From an uncultured Alistipes sp. (GTDB taxonomy: Bacteria > Bacteroidota > Bacteroidia > Bacteroidales > UBA932): a DNA stretch of 64,000 bases. Shown here one piece after another: positions 49,504 to 59,257 of this stretch; position 1 is the stretch's first letter, and each line of letters opens with the position of its first letter. The notes under the pieces were generated by a model. The model was given only the letters and a program-made list of their open reading frames with translations, was not told the DNA's origin and did not search any database. The position numbers and the translations under genes are program-made. The stretch is taken from NCBI GenBank assembly GCA_900544195.1, contig UQUJ01000006.1, positions 1-64,000 on the forward strand, written 5' to 3'.

Positions 49504-50151
49504 TTATTGTATTATTCTGTTTTTCTTCTCATAGTCGCGGCACCAGTCCCGCAGCGGGCATTCCCCGCATTTCGGGTTTCTTGCCGTGCATGTGTATCGT
49601 CCGTGGAGGATGAGCCAATGGTGGGCTCTGGCCCTCAATCCTTCGGGAATGTGCGCTTCGAGCTCTTTCTCGACCGCCTCCACTGTCTTCCCGTCCGACA
49701 GCCCCATCCTGTGCGAGACACGGAAAACATGCGTGTCCACAGCGATGACCGGCTTGTCATAGATCACGGAGGCGAGCACGTTGGCCGTCTTTCGCCCGAC
49801 TCCCGGAAGAGTCATAAGCTGGTCTATGTCCGAGGGAACTTCGCCGGCATATTCATCCGACAATTTTTGAGCCGTCCCGATGAGGTGTGCGGCCTTGCTG
49901 TTGGGGTAGGAGATGCTTTTGATCACAGCCATGACTTCTTCGAATGACGCTGCGGCCAGATTCTCTGGTTTGGGGAACTTTCTGAACAGTTCCGGAGCGA
50001 CCATATTCACCCTTCTGTCCGTGCATTGCGCACTCAAGATCACCGCCACAAGCAGCTGGAACGGGGATTCGTAATGCAACTCCGTCCGCACCTCGGGCCG
50101 GTTGGCCTGAAACCAGGAGAGTATCTGATCGTATCTGTCTTTTTTCAGCAT
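49504..50151 (-). CDS. nth: Endonuclease III
   Basis: This bifunctional DNA glycosylase/AP lyase removes oxidised pyrimidines. The helix-hairpin-helix is LPGVGRKTANVLASV with the catalytic lysine. AVDTHVFRVSHRMGL carries the catalytic aspartate. The [4Fe-4S] cluster is bound by the C-terminal CTARNPKCGECPLRDWC (C-x6-C-x2-C-x5-C). The length of 215 residues is standard. It lies 4 bases after ftsE and one before the antiporter gene. Confidence 0.97.
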   Translation of the reverse strand: MLKKDRYDQILSWFQANRPEVRTELHYESPFQLLVAVILSAQCTDRRVNMVAPELFRKFPKPENLAAASFEEVMAVIKSISYPNSKAAHLIGTAQKLSDEYAGEVPSDIDQLMTLPGVGRKTANVLASVIYDKPVIAVDTHVFRVSHRMGLSDGKTVEAVEKELEAHIPEGLRARAHHWLILHGRYTCTARNPKCGECPLRDWCRDYEKKNRIIQ

Positions 50152-50155
50152 GGCT

Positions 50156-50890
50156 TTAGATGGTCAGCGCGAGGTCGATCACTTCGTCGTTGAGGTTTTC
50201 ATTGCATCTCTCGTCCTTGCAGACGAACACCCTTCCCGGGTACTTCTCGAAAATGGTCCTGTTGTGGGTCACCATGACGACGGCCGTGCCTTCCTCCTTG
50301 TTGATCCCGGTCAGCAGACGCAGGATTCCGTCCGCTGTCTCGTTGTCCAGATTGCCGGTCGGCTCGTCGGCGATGATGAGCTTAGGCCTGTTCAGCAGCG
50401 AGCGCGCTATCGCTATTCTCTGCTGCTCACCTCCGGAAAGCTGATGAGGCATCTTGTGCGCCTTGTTCTCCATCCCCACATCGTGAAGCACCTCGATGAT
50501 CCGCTTGTCGATCTCGTCGCGGTCTTTCCATCCGGTTGCCTTGAGCACGAACTCCAGATTGCTCTCGACAGTCCTGTCCATCAGCAGCTGGAAATCCTGA
50601 AACACAACCCCGATCTTGCGTCTGAGGTAGGGAATGTCCTTGTCTTTCAGTCCGTTGAGTTTGAATCCGCAGACCTCGCCCGATCCCTTCTCAAGAGGGT
50701 TCTCGCCGATCATCGTGCGGATGATCGAGGTCTTGCCGGTTCCGACCTTGCCGACGATGTAGATGAAGTCTCCCGGAAATATGTCCATGTCAAGCCCGTA
50801 GATCACGGTGCTCTCTCCATTCACGATGTCCGCGTCCCTGAATGAGACCAGCGGCTCGCTTTTTGATGATGATTGCGCGTTCACTTCCAT
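50156..50890 (-). CDS. ftsE: FtsE-like ABC-type ATPase of the cell-division FtsEX complex
   Basis: The 244-residue ATPase has Walker A IVGKVGTGKTSIIRT, the signature LSGGEQQRIAIARSLL, Walker B LIIADEPTGNLD and the switch histidine in VVMVTHNRTI. It follows FtsE more closely than other ABC ATPases (VFQDFQLLMDRTVESNLEFVLKATG). FtsEX couples division to peptidoglycan hydrolysis. The ftsX partner is not beside it. The start is ATG 50890; the frame stays open far upstream, but only as antisense of the TPR gene. It is the first gene of an operon with nth and cvrA. Confidence 0.88.
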   Translation of the reverse strand: MEVNAQSSSKSEPLVSFRDADIVNGESTVIYGLDMDIFPGDFIYIVGKVGTGKTSIIRTMIGENPLEKGSGEVCGFKLNGLKDKDIPYLRRKIGVVFQDFQLLMDRTVESNLEFVLKATGWKDRDEIDKRIIEVLHDVGMENKAHKMPHQLSGGEQQRIAIARSLLNRPKLIIADEPTGNLDNETADGILRLLTGINKEEGTAVVMVTHNRTIFEKYPGRVFVCKDERCNENLNDEVIDLALTI

Positions 50891-50906
50891 AGTAACGCAA
50901 ATATAC

Positions 50907-50937
50907 TTTATTTTTCGGGTATATTTAAGTAAATTTG
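50907..50937 (+). promoter_or_regulatory. Promoter of the TPR gene
   Basis: TTTA (50907-50910), N19 and TAAATTTG (50930-50937) fit the consensus, 37 bases before the chosen ATG. It lies in the 84-base gap shared with the divergent ftsE operon. Confidence 0.65.
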
Positions 50938-50974
50938 TAGAATATTTTTCGTGAAGGAAATGATTGGAGACTAT

Positions 50975-53959
50975 ATGAAAAGCAAACTTGCAGCAGTGCT
51001 TCTCGCGGCCTTGTCCATCGGCTTCGGGACAGCTTTGGAAGCGCAGGAGACCAGGCAGGACGAGTACCGTCTCGCCACTGAACTCTACGAGCATGGAATG
51101 TTCGAGAGGGCCGGGAGCATATTCGGAGACATCTATGCCGGAAGCGGTGATGTCATGGCCGGAGGCTACGAGGCCCTGTGCGCCGTGAGACTTCAGGAAA
51201 GAGGCAACGAGACCTTGGCTGATGAATATGTCAGGACGCATCCCTATTCCTCCCTCCTGCCTCAGATCCATTTCTACAAGGCCTTGAACTGTTTCGACGC
51301 GCAGGACTACAAATCCGCGGTCGCCGAGTTCGGCAAGGTCGATGGAAAGAGGCTGCCGTCCGGGCTGGTCGCTGAATATTCCTTCAAGGAGGCATATTCC
51401 TATTTCGAGGAAGGCCTGCTCGTGAAGGCCAGGTCTCTGTTTGAGAAGGCCGACAAGATGCCGCATTCGGACTACACTGCTCCGTCGAGGTACTCGTTGG
51501 GCTACATCAATTATTCCGAGAAGAATTTCGACGAGGCCTACGACTGGTTCGAGAAGGCCGCGAGGGATCCCCGGTTCGCGGAGATGTCCGCCTACTACAT
51601 GACCGAGTGCAGATTCATGAAGAAGGACTATTCCTACGTGCTCAAGAATGGCCTGACACTTTTCGATAACGCCCCTCAGGAACGCCAGAGGCATCTTGCG
51701 AGGATCATCTCGGAGTCGTATCTGGCCAAGGGCGACACGGAAAAGGCCAAGGAATATTACGACAGGATCGGGAACACAGACCGGGACATGGACCGTGATG
51801 ATTATTTCTACGCCGGTTCGGTACTCTATGCCACAGGTGACTACAAGGGTGCCATCGACAACTTCTCCCTGATGAAGGACAGGACGGATTCCATCGGGCA
51901 GATAGCAAACTACAGCCTGGCCTACAGCTACATCCAGACGGGTAACAAGGTCGCCGCGCTGGACGCTTTCAAAGATGCCTCGCAGCGGTCTTTCAACCCG
52001 GACATCGAGGAGGACGCGCATTTCAACTACGCCAAGCTGTCCTTCGACCTGAACCACAACCCGTCGGTATTCAATGAATATCTCTCCAGATATTCCGACA
52101 AGAAGAAAGGGGAGAGGATCTACAGCTATATGGCGCTGGCCTCGCTCTACAACCACGACTACGCCGGAGCCGTGGAGGCATATTCCAACATAGACATGCT
52201 GGACAATGACCAGAAGGCCAATTACATGAAGGCCAACTATCTGCGCGCGGAACAACTTGTGGAGACCGGTTCCTGGAGGGATGCGGTTCCTTTCCTGAGG
52301 GCTTCTTCTTTCTATGCTGACAGGCGCTCTCCGTTCTCCCAGCTTTCAAGGTATTGGCTCGGCGAGTCCTACTACCGCAGCGACCAGTTCGACAAGGCGC
52401 TGGACACATTCAAGGATCTGTACAACAATTCCGCGCTGGAGGGCAAGACGGAAGGCCGCCTGATCCCTTACGATCTGGCTTACTGCTACTTCCGTCTCGG
52501 GGACTACGACAACGCCGCCAAATGGTTTGATGAATATCTCGGCTCCCGCAACCCTTCGGAAGGGGAGGATGCCGCCGTTCGCCGCGCCGACTGCGACTTC
52601 ATCAGGAAAGACTACAAAACCGCTGTCAGTGAATATGAAAACGCATTGAAAAGGTTCCCGTTCAAGGACAATCTCTACCCGAACTACCGTGCCGGAATCG
52701 CCTACGGGCTTATGGGGGACATGAACGGCAAGATCGGTGCGCTTTCAAAGGCGTTGGAGGCAAGACCGTCCGTGGAGTACTACTCTGACGCCATGTTCGA
52801 GCTCGGCAGGGCCTACGTCGCCGCCGGCAGGAATGACGACGCGGTCTCCGCGTTCACGAAGCTCCGCTCGTCCACCAATGACAAGACCATTGTGGCCCGC
52901 TCCCTGATAGAGCTTGGAATGATCTCAAGGAATATGTCCGAGTACGACCGCTCCCTTGACTACTACAAGCAGGTGATCACAGAGATGCCGGGCACTGAAT
53001 ATGCCCAGGACGCTCTTCTGGCCATTGAGTCGATCTACCAGTCGCAGGGACGCACTGACGAGTACATTGATTTCGCCGACAAGGCCGGTGTGATCAAGGA
53101 CAAGTCCGACAGCGAGAAGGAGACGATGTACTTCAACGCCGCCGAGCAGGTGTTCCTCACGGAGAACTACGGTAAGGCTCTGGCTTCGCTCCAGACCTAT
53201 CTTGAGCGTTATCCGTCCGGTCAGAAAGTTCCGGAGGCGGAGTTCTATGTCGCTGAATGTTACAGGAACACAGGCAAGAAGGAACAGGCTTGCGATTGGT
53301 ACAAGAAGTCGCTGGAGAAAGGTGACGGCTTGGCGTTCGCGGAAACGGCCATCCTGAACTTCTCAAAGCTGTCCTACGATCTGCAACGCTACAAGGATGC
53401 GTTCGGAGGCTATTCGTCTCTGCTTGAGGAAGCGAAGATCGAGAACAACAGGCACACTGCAAGGGTCGGGATGATGCGTTCCGCCTACAGGGCGGGAGAC
53501 TGGGATTCCGCACGGTCTTGCGCCGACAAGGTGAAGGGTGACGGAAAGAGCACTGCCGCCGAGATCCGTGAGGCTGATTACTTCAAGGCCAAGTCGTTGC
53601 TTTCGATGAACGAGCGTGAGGCAGCGTTTGAGATATTCAAAAGCCTCAGTTCCGCTCCTTCCACATCCGAGGGTGCCGAGGCTGCCTACATGATCATTCA
53701 GGATGCGTACGACCAGGGCAAGTACGACACCGTGGAGAAGAAGGTCTATGCTTTCGCCGAAAGGGCCGGGGATCAGAGCTATTGGTTGGCCAAGGCGTTC
53801 ATTGTTTTGGGTGACTCTTTCGCCGAGCAGGATAATCTCGCTCAGGCCAAGGCCACGTTCGAGAGCGTCCAAAGCGGCTATAAACCCGCGGCTGGCACGT
53901 CCGATGATGTTCTTGACAATGTCCGGATGCGTCTTGACAAGCTTAAAGAATTGATGTAG
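50975..53959 (+). CDS. Large exported tetratricopeptide-repeat protein
   Basis: About 994 residues. The start is set at ATG 50975 because it opens a signal peptide (MKSKLAAVLLAALSIGFGTALEAQ); upstream GTG and ATG codons would put charged residues before it. Essentially the whole protein is TPR helices in pairs: DYKSAVAEFGKVDG, KNFDEAYDWFEKAARDP, GDYDNAAKWFDEYLGSRNP, SEYDRSLDYYKQVITEMPGTEYAQDALLAIESIY and so on, more than 20 repeats. It probably scaffolds an envelope complex. The next gene, 2 bases downstream, encodes an outer-membrane barrel and is the likely partner; this pair recurs in Bacteroidota. Confidence 0.85.
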   Translation: MKSKLAAVLLAALSIGFGTALEAQETRQDEYRLATELYEHGMFERAGSIFGDIYAGSGDVMAGGYEALCAVRLQERGNETLADEYVRTHPYSSLLPQIHFYKALNCFDAQDYKSAVAEFGKVDGKRLPSGLVAEYSFKEAYSYFEEGLLVKARSLFEKADKMPHSDYTAPSRYSLGYINYSEKNFDEAYDWFEKAARDPRFAEMSAYYMTECRFMKKDYSYVLKNGLTLFDNAPQERQRHLARIISESYLAKGDTEKAKEYYDRIGNTDRDMDRDDYFYAGSVLYATGDYKGAIDNFSLMKDRTDSIGQIANYSLAYSYIQTGNKVAALDAFKDASQRSFNPDIEEDAHFNYAKLSFDLNHNPSVFNEYLSRYSDKKKGERIYSYMALASLYNHDYAGAVEAYSNIDMLDNDQKANYMKANYLRAEQLVETGSWRDAVPFLRASSFYADRRSPFSQLSRYWLGESYYRSDQFDKALDTFKDLYNNSALEGKTEGRLIPYDLAYCYFRLGDYDNAAKWFDEYLGSRNPSEGEDAAVRRADCDFIRKDYKTAVSEYENALKRFPFKDNLYPNYRAGIAYGLMGDMNGKIGALSKALEARPSVEYYSDAMFELGRAYVAAGRNDDAVSAFTKLRSSTNDKTIVARSLIELGMISRNMSEYDRSLDYYKQVITEMPGTEYAQDALLAIESIYQSQGRTDEYIDFADKAGVIKDKSDSEKETMYFNAAEQVFLTENYGKALASLQTYLERYPSGQKVPEAEFYVAECYRNTGKKEQACDWYKKSLEKGDGLAFAETAILNFSKLSYDLQRYKDAFGGYSSLLEEAKIENNRHTARVGMMRSAYRAGDWDSARSCADKVKGDGKSTAAEIREADYFKAKSLLSMNEREAAFEIFKSLSSAPSTSEGAEAAYMIIQDAYDQGKYDTVEKKVYAFAERAGDQSYWLAKAFIVLGDSFAEQDNLAQAKATFESVQSGYKPAAGTSDDVLDNVRMRLDKLKELM

Positions 53960-53961
53960 AA

Positions 53962-55815
53962 ATGAATATGAAAAAAGCATATTTTGTGTCCGCGGCTCTG
54001 CTGATGTCCGCCGCGGTCTCCTTCGGACAGAATTTCAACCCGACCGTAGAGGTCACGAACACCTATCAGGGCAGTCCTTCCGAGGTACAGAAGCCTCTTC
54101 TTGGAATGAATGTGCCGGATTCCCTGCTGAGGTTCGATCTGGATTTTGACTATGAGGTTTTCAACAAGCCTTATCAGGGAGCCTACAACTTCAAGCCTTA
54201 CATGCTGGACATGAGGCCGGAGAAGGATGCCTGGAGAGGACGTAAGCTTTACCTTAAGGCCGGAGCGGGTTACACTTTCCATCCTCAATTGGAGTTCGTG
54301 TTCAGTCCTGAGCGGAAAGGACCGTTCCAGATGAGTGTGTACGCCAGCCACAAGTCCTATTTCGGGAATTATCACGAGATCGCTCCGCAGATGAAGGAGG
54401 ATGGTGTCTACCGTCTGAAGAAATCAGGGGAACATTTCAGCGGCTATGACGCCTTGACTGCCGCCGGTTTTGACGGGCTCTACAGCTGGGACAGGACTAT
54501 ACTGTCTTTCGGCCTTGGCTATTACGGAGTCGCTGCCAAGGACTCTCGCATGTCCCGTTGCCTCAACGCTTTTGATTTCAAAGCCAGAGTCCGTTCCAAC
54601 AACGATGCGGAGTCGTATTTCTATTACGATGTGGCGATGAAGGGGAGAATCGCCAGTGACAAGATGGATCTTGACAAAATACCTGTCAGGATGTATTCCG
54701 GCGGGTTGTCGGGCAAATGGAATATACTCTCGCCGGACAGGCAGAGCGAGTCTTGGTTCATCTTGGATGGCCTTGCCGGAACCGTGCTGGACGGTTACCG
54801 GAGCATTCTTGTGGGATTCGAGGGAGAGACAAGTTCCTATGGGAAGTTTTACGACGGCAATCTTGGCCGGATCGCCATCGTTCCAAGCTACAGAGTCAAA
54901 TCCGGACGCTGGGACCTGAATCTTGGCCTCAAGCTTGAATCCGTCTTCAGGAACGATGCTTCCGACACGCTTTGTTTCCGTAAGATGACCGGCGGAAAGG
55001 GACAGTTTGTCTATCCTGATGTCCACATCGGTTTCGCGGCGGGAGATCGTGTCCGCATCTATGCCGACGCCACGGGCGGAAGCCGTTTGAACACATATTC
55101 ATCCCGGATCGCAGGCACTCATCATTATAACCCATTGTTCCTTACTCCTGCCGATCATGGTTTGATGACATCCATGATTGACAATTCGGTTGAGAATCTC
55201 AATGCCAGAATAGGTGTGAAAGGGACAGTCTCCTCCCTGTTCCGGTTCGATGTCAATGGCGGCGTGGGGATTTATGAGAACCTTTTGATGGAGTCTGGCC
55301 GGTTCATGGAGTCATCTTTCTTCGCCAATGCGTCGTACTCCGATGCGAACCTGATTTTTGCCAATGTTTCGCTGGGGTATCAGTCCGAACGTTTGGATGT
55401 GGAGGCCGACTTGCGGTACAGAAGCCTGTCGTTCCCGGACAAGGATGCGGACAATCTCGGATTCGCTCTCCCGAATTATAGCGGGGATTTGAGGATGAGG
55501 TACAACATCAATTCCCGACTTTACGCCGGGGTCTCTGTCTCGGCTTCCTCATGGCGTGAGGGACGATGCGGAAGATTGGCTTTTAAGGAACACCCTGACT
55601 CGGTTGAGGATTCTTTTGAGTATGCTTCTGTGGAGAAAGTTGAGGCCAGGATTCCTGGCTATGTCGATTTTGGACTGAACTGCGGCTACAAGTTCAATCG
55701 CAAGTGGACTCTGTGGCTGGAGTCCGGCAATCTGCTTTGCCAGACGATTCAGAGGACGCCGTTCTATGCGGAGAAAGGGCCTTGGGTCACCGCCGGAATA
55801 TCTCTGAATCTTTAA
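53962..55815 (+). CDS. Outer-membrane beta-barrel protein, partner of the TPR protein
   Basis: The 617-residue protein has a signal peptide (KKAYFVSAALLMSAAVSFGQ). A short conserved segment follows (NFNPTVEVTNTYQGSPSEVQKPLL), then alternating beta-strand sequence throughout (LYLKAGAGYTFHPQLEFVF...MSVYASHKSYFG). It finishes in a C-terminal aromatic strand (WVTAGISLNL). The barrel resembles the TonB-receptor barrel, but no plug is evident. Function unknown. It is translated with the TPR protein from one operon and is followed by a strong terminator. Confidence 0.78.
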   Translation: MNMKKAYFVSAALLMSAAVSFGQNFNPTVEVTNTYQGSPSEVQKPLLGMNVPDSLLRFDLDFDYEVFNKPYQGAYNFKPYMLDMRPEKDAWRGRKLYLKAGAGYTFHPQLEFVFSPERKGPFQMSVYASHKSYFGNYHEIAPQMKEDGVYRLKKSGEHFSGYDALTAAGFDGLYSWDRTILSFGLGYYGVAAKDSRMSRCLNAFDFKARVRSNNDAESYFYYDVAMKGRIASDKMDLDKIPVRMYSGGLSGKWNILSPDRQSESWFILDGLAGTVLDGYRSILVGFEGETSSYGKFYDGNLGRIAIVPSYRVKSGRWDLNLGLKLESVFRNDASDTLCFRKMTGGKGQFVYPDVHIGFAAGDRVRIYADATGGSRLNTYSSRIAGTHHYNPLFLTPADHGLMTSMIDNSVENLNARIGVKGTVSSLFRFDVNGGVGIYENLLMESGRFMESSFFANASYSDANLIFANVSLGYQSERLDVEADLRYRSLSFPDKDADNLGFALPNYSGDLRMRYNINSRLYAGVSVSASSWREGRCGRLAFKEHPDSVEDSFEYASVEKVEARIPGYVDFGLNCGYKFNRKWTLWLESGNLLCQTIQRTPFYAEKGPWVTAGISLNL

Positions 55816-55836
55816 GAATATAAATACAGCTCGATT

Positions 55837-55879
55837 GAGGGCAATGTGGAAATAAATTTCGCATTGCCCTCATTTTTTA
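55837..55879 (+). terminator. Terminator after the TPR/barrel operon
   Basis: GAGGGCAATG (55837-55846) pairs perfectly with CATTGCCCTC (55862-55871), followed by ATTTTTTAT. The -33 box of the gyrB promoter lies in its loop. Confidence 0.85.
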
Positions 55880-55888
55880 TTAAATTTG
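55857..55888 (+). promoter_or_regulatory. gyrB promoter
   Basis: TTTC (55857-55860), N20 and TAAATTTG (55881-55888) fit the consensus, 50 bases before ATG 55939. It overlaps the terminator of the operon upstream. Confidence 0.7.
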
Positions 55889-55938
55889 TCTGTTTTATGG
55901 GCAGACCATATAAACTTGATAAAAACAGGTTATAGAAT

Positions 55939-57948
55939 ATGATTGAGAACGAAGAGATGAAGAAAGCGGAAGAACAATATTCCGCAAGCAGTATTCAGGT
56001 GCTGGAAGGCCTTGAGGCGGTGAGGAAAAGACCTTCGATGTACATCGGCGACATCGGGGAGAGGGGACTCCATCATCTTGTCTATGAGGTGGTTGACAAT
56101 GGTATCGATGAGGCGATGGCCGGTTACTGTACCGAAATCGGTGTCACGATCCTCCCGGACAATTCCATCAGGGTCACTGACAACGGCCGAGGAATCCCTA
56201 CCGGAATGCACCCGAAGGAACACCGTTCCGCCCTTGAGGTTGTCATGACCGTTCTTCATGCCGGAGGTAAGTTCAACAAGGACAGCTATAAAGTGTCCGG
56301 CGGTCTGCATGGAGTAGGTGTCTCCTGCGTGAACGCCCTTTCCGACAGCCTCGTCGCAGAGGTTCACCGTGAGGGGCATATATTCGTGCAGAAATATTCA
56401 AAGGGCAAGCCACTCGCCCCTGTGGAGATTGTCGGAGACTGCAATGACACCGGAACCATCATCACATTCCATCCCGATCCGACCATATTCACCCAGACAA
56501 TTGTTTATAAATATGACACCCTCGCCGCGAGGATGCGTGAGCTGGCCTATCTGAACAAAGGCATCAAGATCACCATCACCGATGAGAGGGAACTGGTTGA
56601 TGAATATGTCACCGATGAGAACGGCAACTCCAAGCCTACCGGAAAGCGGCTTTACCGCGGGGATGTCTTCTATTCCAAGGAAGGTCTGAAGGAGTTCATC
56701 GACTACCTTGACGCCGGCGCCACCCAGCTTATTCCTGAGCCTGTGTGCGTTCAGAGCGACAAGGTGATTCCGATCGACATCGCCCTTTCGTACAACAACG
56801 GATTCTCCGAGAAGATATATTCATACGTCAACAACATCAACACCATCGAGGGTGGAACGCATCTTCAAGGTTTCAAGATGGGTCTTTCGCGCTCGCTGAA
56901 GAATTACGCCGAGAAGAACAATCTGCTCGCCAAGTTCAAGGGTGACCTCGCTCCTGAGGATTTCCGTGAGGGTTTGACCGCTGTTGTCTCCGTGAAGATC
57001 GCCGAGCCTCAGTTCGAGGGACAGACCAAGACCAAGCTTGGCAATCCGGAGGCCACATCGGCTGTTTCCCAGGCCACATCGGCGGCTATGGACCAGTACC
57101 TTGAGGAGCATCCTAAGGAGGGTAAGCTGCTCATAGAGAAGATCGTGCTTGCCGCCACCGCCCGCAGCGCCGCCCGCAAGGCCCGTGAGATGGTGCAGAG
57201 AAAGACCGCCATGACGGGGGCCGGAATGCCAGGCAAACTGGCCGACTGCTCAGAGAGGAATCCTGAGAAGTGCGAGCTCTTCCTTGTCGAGGGAGACTCC
57301 GCCGGTGGAACAGCCAAGCAGGGACGTGACAGAAGGATCCAGGCCATCCTGCCGTTGAGGGGTAAGATCCTTAATGTGGAGAAGGCGGCCGGGGACCGTG
57401 CGTTCGACAGCGTTGAGGTAAGGAACATCTACACGGCTCTTGGAGTCACTGTGGCACAGGAGGATGAGAACGGAGAGAAGAAGATGGATCTGAGCAAGTT
57501 GCGTTATCACAAGGTCATCATCATGACCGATGCCGATGTCGATGGTAGCCACATCGCCTGCCTTATCCTGACGTTCTTCTTCCGCTACATGTTTGACCTC
57601 ATCAAGAACGGCTATGTCTATCTTGCCACACCTCCGCTTTACCTTGTGAAGAAAGGCAAGGAGGAAGTGTATTGCTGGACCGACGAGCAGAGGTTTGAGG
57701 CCACGGCACGTCTGGGCAAGGGCTCAGACAAGGGCGTGACCGTGCAGAGATACAAAGGTCTTGGTGAGATGAGCGACCAGCAGCTTTGGGACACCACCAT
57801 GGATCCTGCAAGGAGACGTCTCCGTAAGATCACCATTGACAACGCCGCCGAGGCCGAGAGGACATTCTCGATGCTGATGGGTGACGATGTCCCTCCAAGA
57901 AGGCAGTTCATCGAGGAGAATGCCCATTACGCTAATATTGATGCATAA
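55939..57948 (+). CDS. gyrB: DNA gyrase subunit B
   Basis: GyrB is the ATPase subunit of DNA gyrase, which adds negative supercoils. The GHKL ATPase domain has VRKRPSMYIGDIGERGLHHLVYEVVDNGIDEA, TDNGRGIPTGMHP and GGLHGVGVSCVNALS. The transducer domain follows. The TOPRIM part has LVEGDSAGGTAKQGRD and IIMTDADVDGSHI, and the C-terminal YKGLGEMSDQQLWDTTMDP is diagnostic. 669 residues. The wording of the ATP site and of PLRGKILNVEKA fits GyrB rather than ParE. The spt gene starts 20 bases downstream. Confidence 0.96.
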   Translation: MIENEEMKKAEEQYSASSIQVLEGLEAVRKRPSMYIGDIGERGLHHLVYEVVDNGIDEAMAGYCTEIGVTILPDNSIRVTDNGRGIPTGMHPKEHRSALEVVMTVLHAGGKFNKDSYKVSGGLHGVGVSCVNALSDSLVAEVHREGHIFVQKYSKGKPLAPVEIVGDCNDTGTIITFHPDPTIFTQTIVYKYDTLAARMRELAYLNKGIKITITDERELVDEYVTDENGNSKPTGKRLYRGDVFYSKEGLKEFIDYLDAGATQLIPEPVCVQSDKVIPIDIALSYNNGFSEKIYSYVNNINTIEGGTHLQGFKMGLSRSLKNYAEKNNLLAKFKGDLAPEDFREGLTAVVSVKIAEPQFEGQTKTKLGNPEATSAVSQATSAAMDQYLEEHPKEGKLLIEKIVLAATARSAARKAREMVQRKTAMTGAGMPGKLADCSERNPEKCELFLVEGDSAGGTAKQGRDRRIQAILPLRGKILNVEKAAGDRAFDSVEVRNIYTALGVTVAQEDENGEKKMDLSKLRYHKVIIMTDADVDGSHIACLILTFFFRYMFDLIKNGYVYLATPPLYLVKKGKEEVYCWTDEQRFEATARLGKGSDKGVTVQRYKGLGEMSDQQLWDTTMDPARRRLRKITIDNAAEAERTFSMLMGDDVPPRRQFIEENAHYANIDA

Positions 57949-57968
57949 ATAATTAAAACACAATAGAA

Positions 57969-59234
57969 ATGCTTGACATTTTTGACAGAATCGAAAGGGA
58001 CTCAGGCGGTCCTATCGGACAATACTTCGATCAGGGCTTCGGCTACTACATGTACCCGAAGCTTGAGGGCGAGCTTGGCCCTCACATGACTTTCAACGGA
58101 AAGGAGGTTCTGAACTGGAGTCTGAACAACTATCTCGGGCTTGCGAACCATCCTGAGGTTCGCAAGGCTGACGCCGAGGGTGCCGCGAAATGGGGACTGG
58201 CCTATCCTATGGGTAGCCGTATGCTTTCAGGACACACCGCCCTGCACGAGAAACTTGAGAGGATGTTCGCCGACTTCGAGAAGAAGGAGGACGCTTTCCT
58301 TTTCAACTTCGGCTATCAGGGAATCGTCTCCGCGATTGACTGCCTTACGGCCCGTCATGACGTGATCGTCTATGACGCGGAGGCTCATGCCTGCCTTCTT
58401 GACGGAATCCGTCTCCACATCGGCAGCAAGTACAAGTACCGTCACAACAACATCGTTGACTGTGAGAAGGTTCTGGCCAGAGCCTGCAAGGAGGCTGAGG
58501 AGAGCGGCGGAGGTGTCCTGCTCATCACCGAAGGCGTTTTCGGCATGACCGGGGCGATGGGAATCCTTGACCGTATCGTCGAGCTTAAGAAGAAATACAG
58601 CTTCCGCATATTCATTGATGACGCCCACGGCTTCGGCCTGCTTGGCGAGCATGGACGCGGAACTTCCGAGGAACTGCATTGCATGGACGGCATTGATCTT
58701 TACATCGGAGCCTTCGCGAAGTCTATGGCCTCGATCGGAGGCTTCATCGCCGGTCCTCGCAAGATCATCAACTACCTGCGTCTGAACATGCGCTCCCAGA
58801 TGTACGCCAAGTCACAGCCGATGGCGTTCGTGTACGGCAACATCAAGCGTCTGGAGATCATCATGTCTCCGGAAGGCGACGAGCTCCGCAAGAGGTGCTG
58901 GCACGTGACGCACACCCTTCAGGAAGGCTTCAAGGAACTCGGATTCGACATCGGTGAGGCTCAGGCCTGCGTGATTCCGATCCACATTGACGGCGGAGGC
59001 GTGGCCCAGGCCACCAAGATCGCGATGGATCTTCGTGAGAACTACCGCATCTTCTGCTCGATGGTCATCTATCCTGTCATCCCTAAGGGAATGGTGATAT
59101 TCAGAATCGTATGTACAGCCGTCCACACCGACGAAGACATAGCGTACACACTCAACGCTTTCAAGGAGATCAAGCAGAAGCTTGACGCCGGCGCTTACGA
59201 CGGTGATGACATCGCTGCTAAAACCATTATGTAA
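57969..59234 (+). CDS. spt: Serine palmitoyltransferase-like alpha-oxoamine synthase
   Basis: This PLP enzyme of the alpha-oxoamine synthase family probably joins L-serine with a fatty acyl-CoA to give 3-ketosphinganine, the first step of Bacteroidales sphingolipids. The 421 residues show WSLNNYLGLANHPEV, GSRMLSGHTALHEKLE, LITEGVFGMTGAMG, the cofactor-binding IDDAHGFGLLGEHGRGT and the PLP-lysine region GAFAKSMASIGGFIAG. Family members also include 2-amino-3-ketobutyrate ligase and biotin-pathway BioF. The following reductase gene supports the sphingolipid role. It lies 20 bases after gyrB. Confidence 0.82.
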   Translation: MLDIFDRIERDSGGPIGQYFDQGFGYYMYPKLEGELGPHMTFNGKEVLNWSLNNYLGLANHPEVRKADAEGAAKWGLAYPMGSRMLSGHTALHEKLERMFADFEKKEDAFLFNFGYQGIVSAIDCLTARHDVIVYDAEAHACLLDGIRLHIGSKYKYRHNNIVDCEKVLARACKEAEESGGGVLLITEGVFGMTGAMGILDRIVELKKKYSFRIFIDDAHGFGLLGEHGRGTSEELHCMDGIDLYIGAFAKSMASIGGFIAGPRKIINYLRLNMRSQMYAKSQPMAFVYGNIKRLEIIMSPEGDELRKRCWHVTHTLQEGFKELGFDIGEAQACVIPIHIDGGGVAQATKIAMDLRENYRIFCSMVIYPVIPKGMVIFRIVCTAVHTDEDIAYTLNAFKEIKQKLDAGAYDGDDIAAKTIM

Positions 59235-59257
59235 TTAACTGCTGATTAGTGGCTTGT

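Noticed and set aside
50156..52255. A 699-codon minus-strand frame
   Set aside because: Only the last 244 codons are the FtsE-like ATPase. The upstream part is antisense of the TPR gene and has no recognisable protein pattern; ATG 50890 is the natural start.
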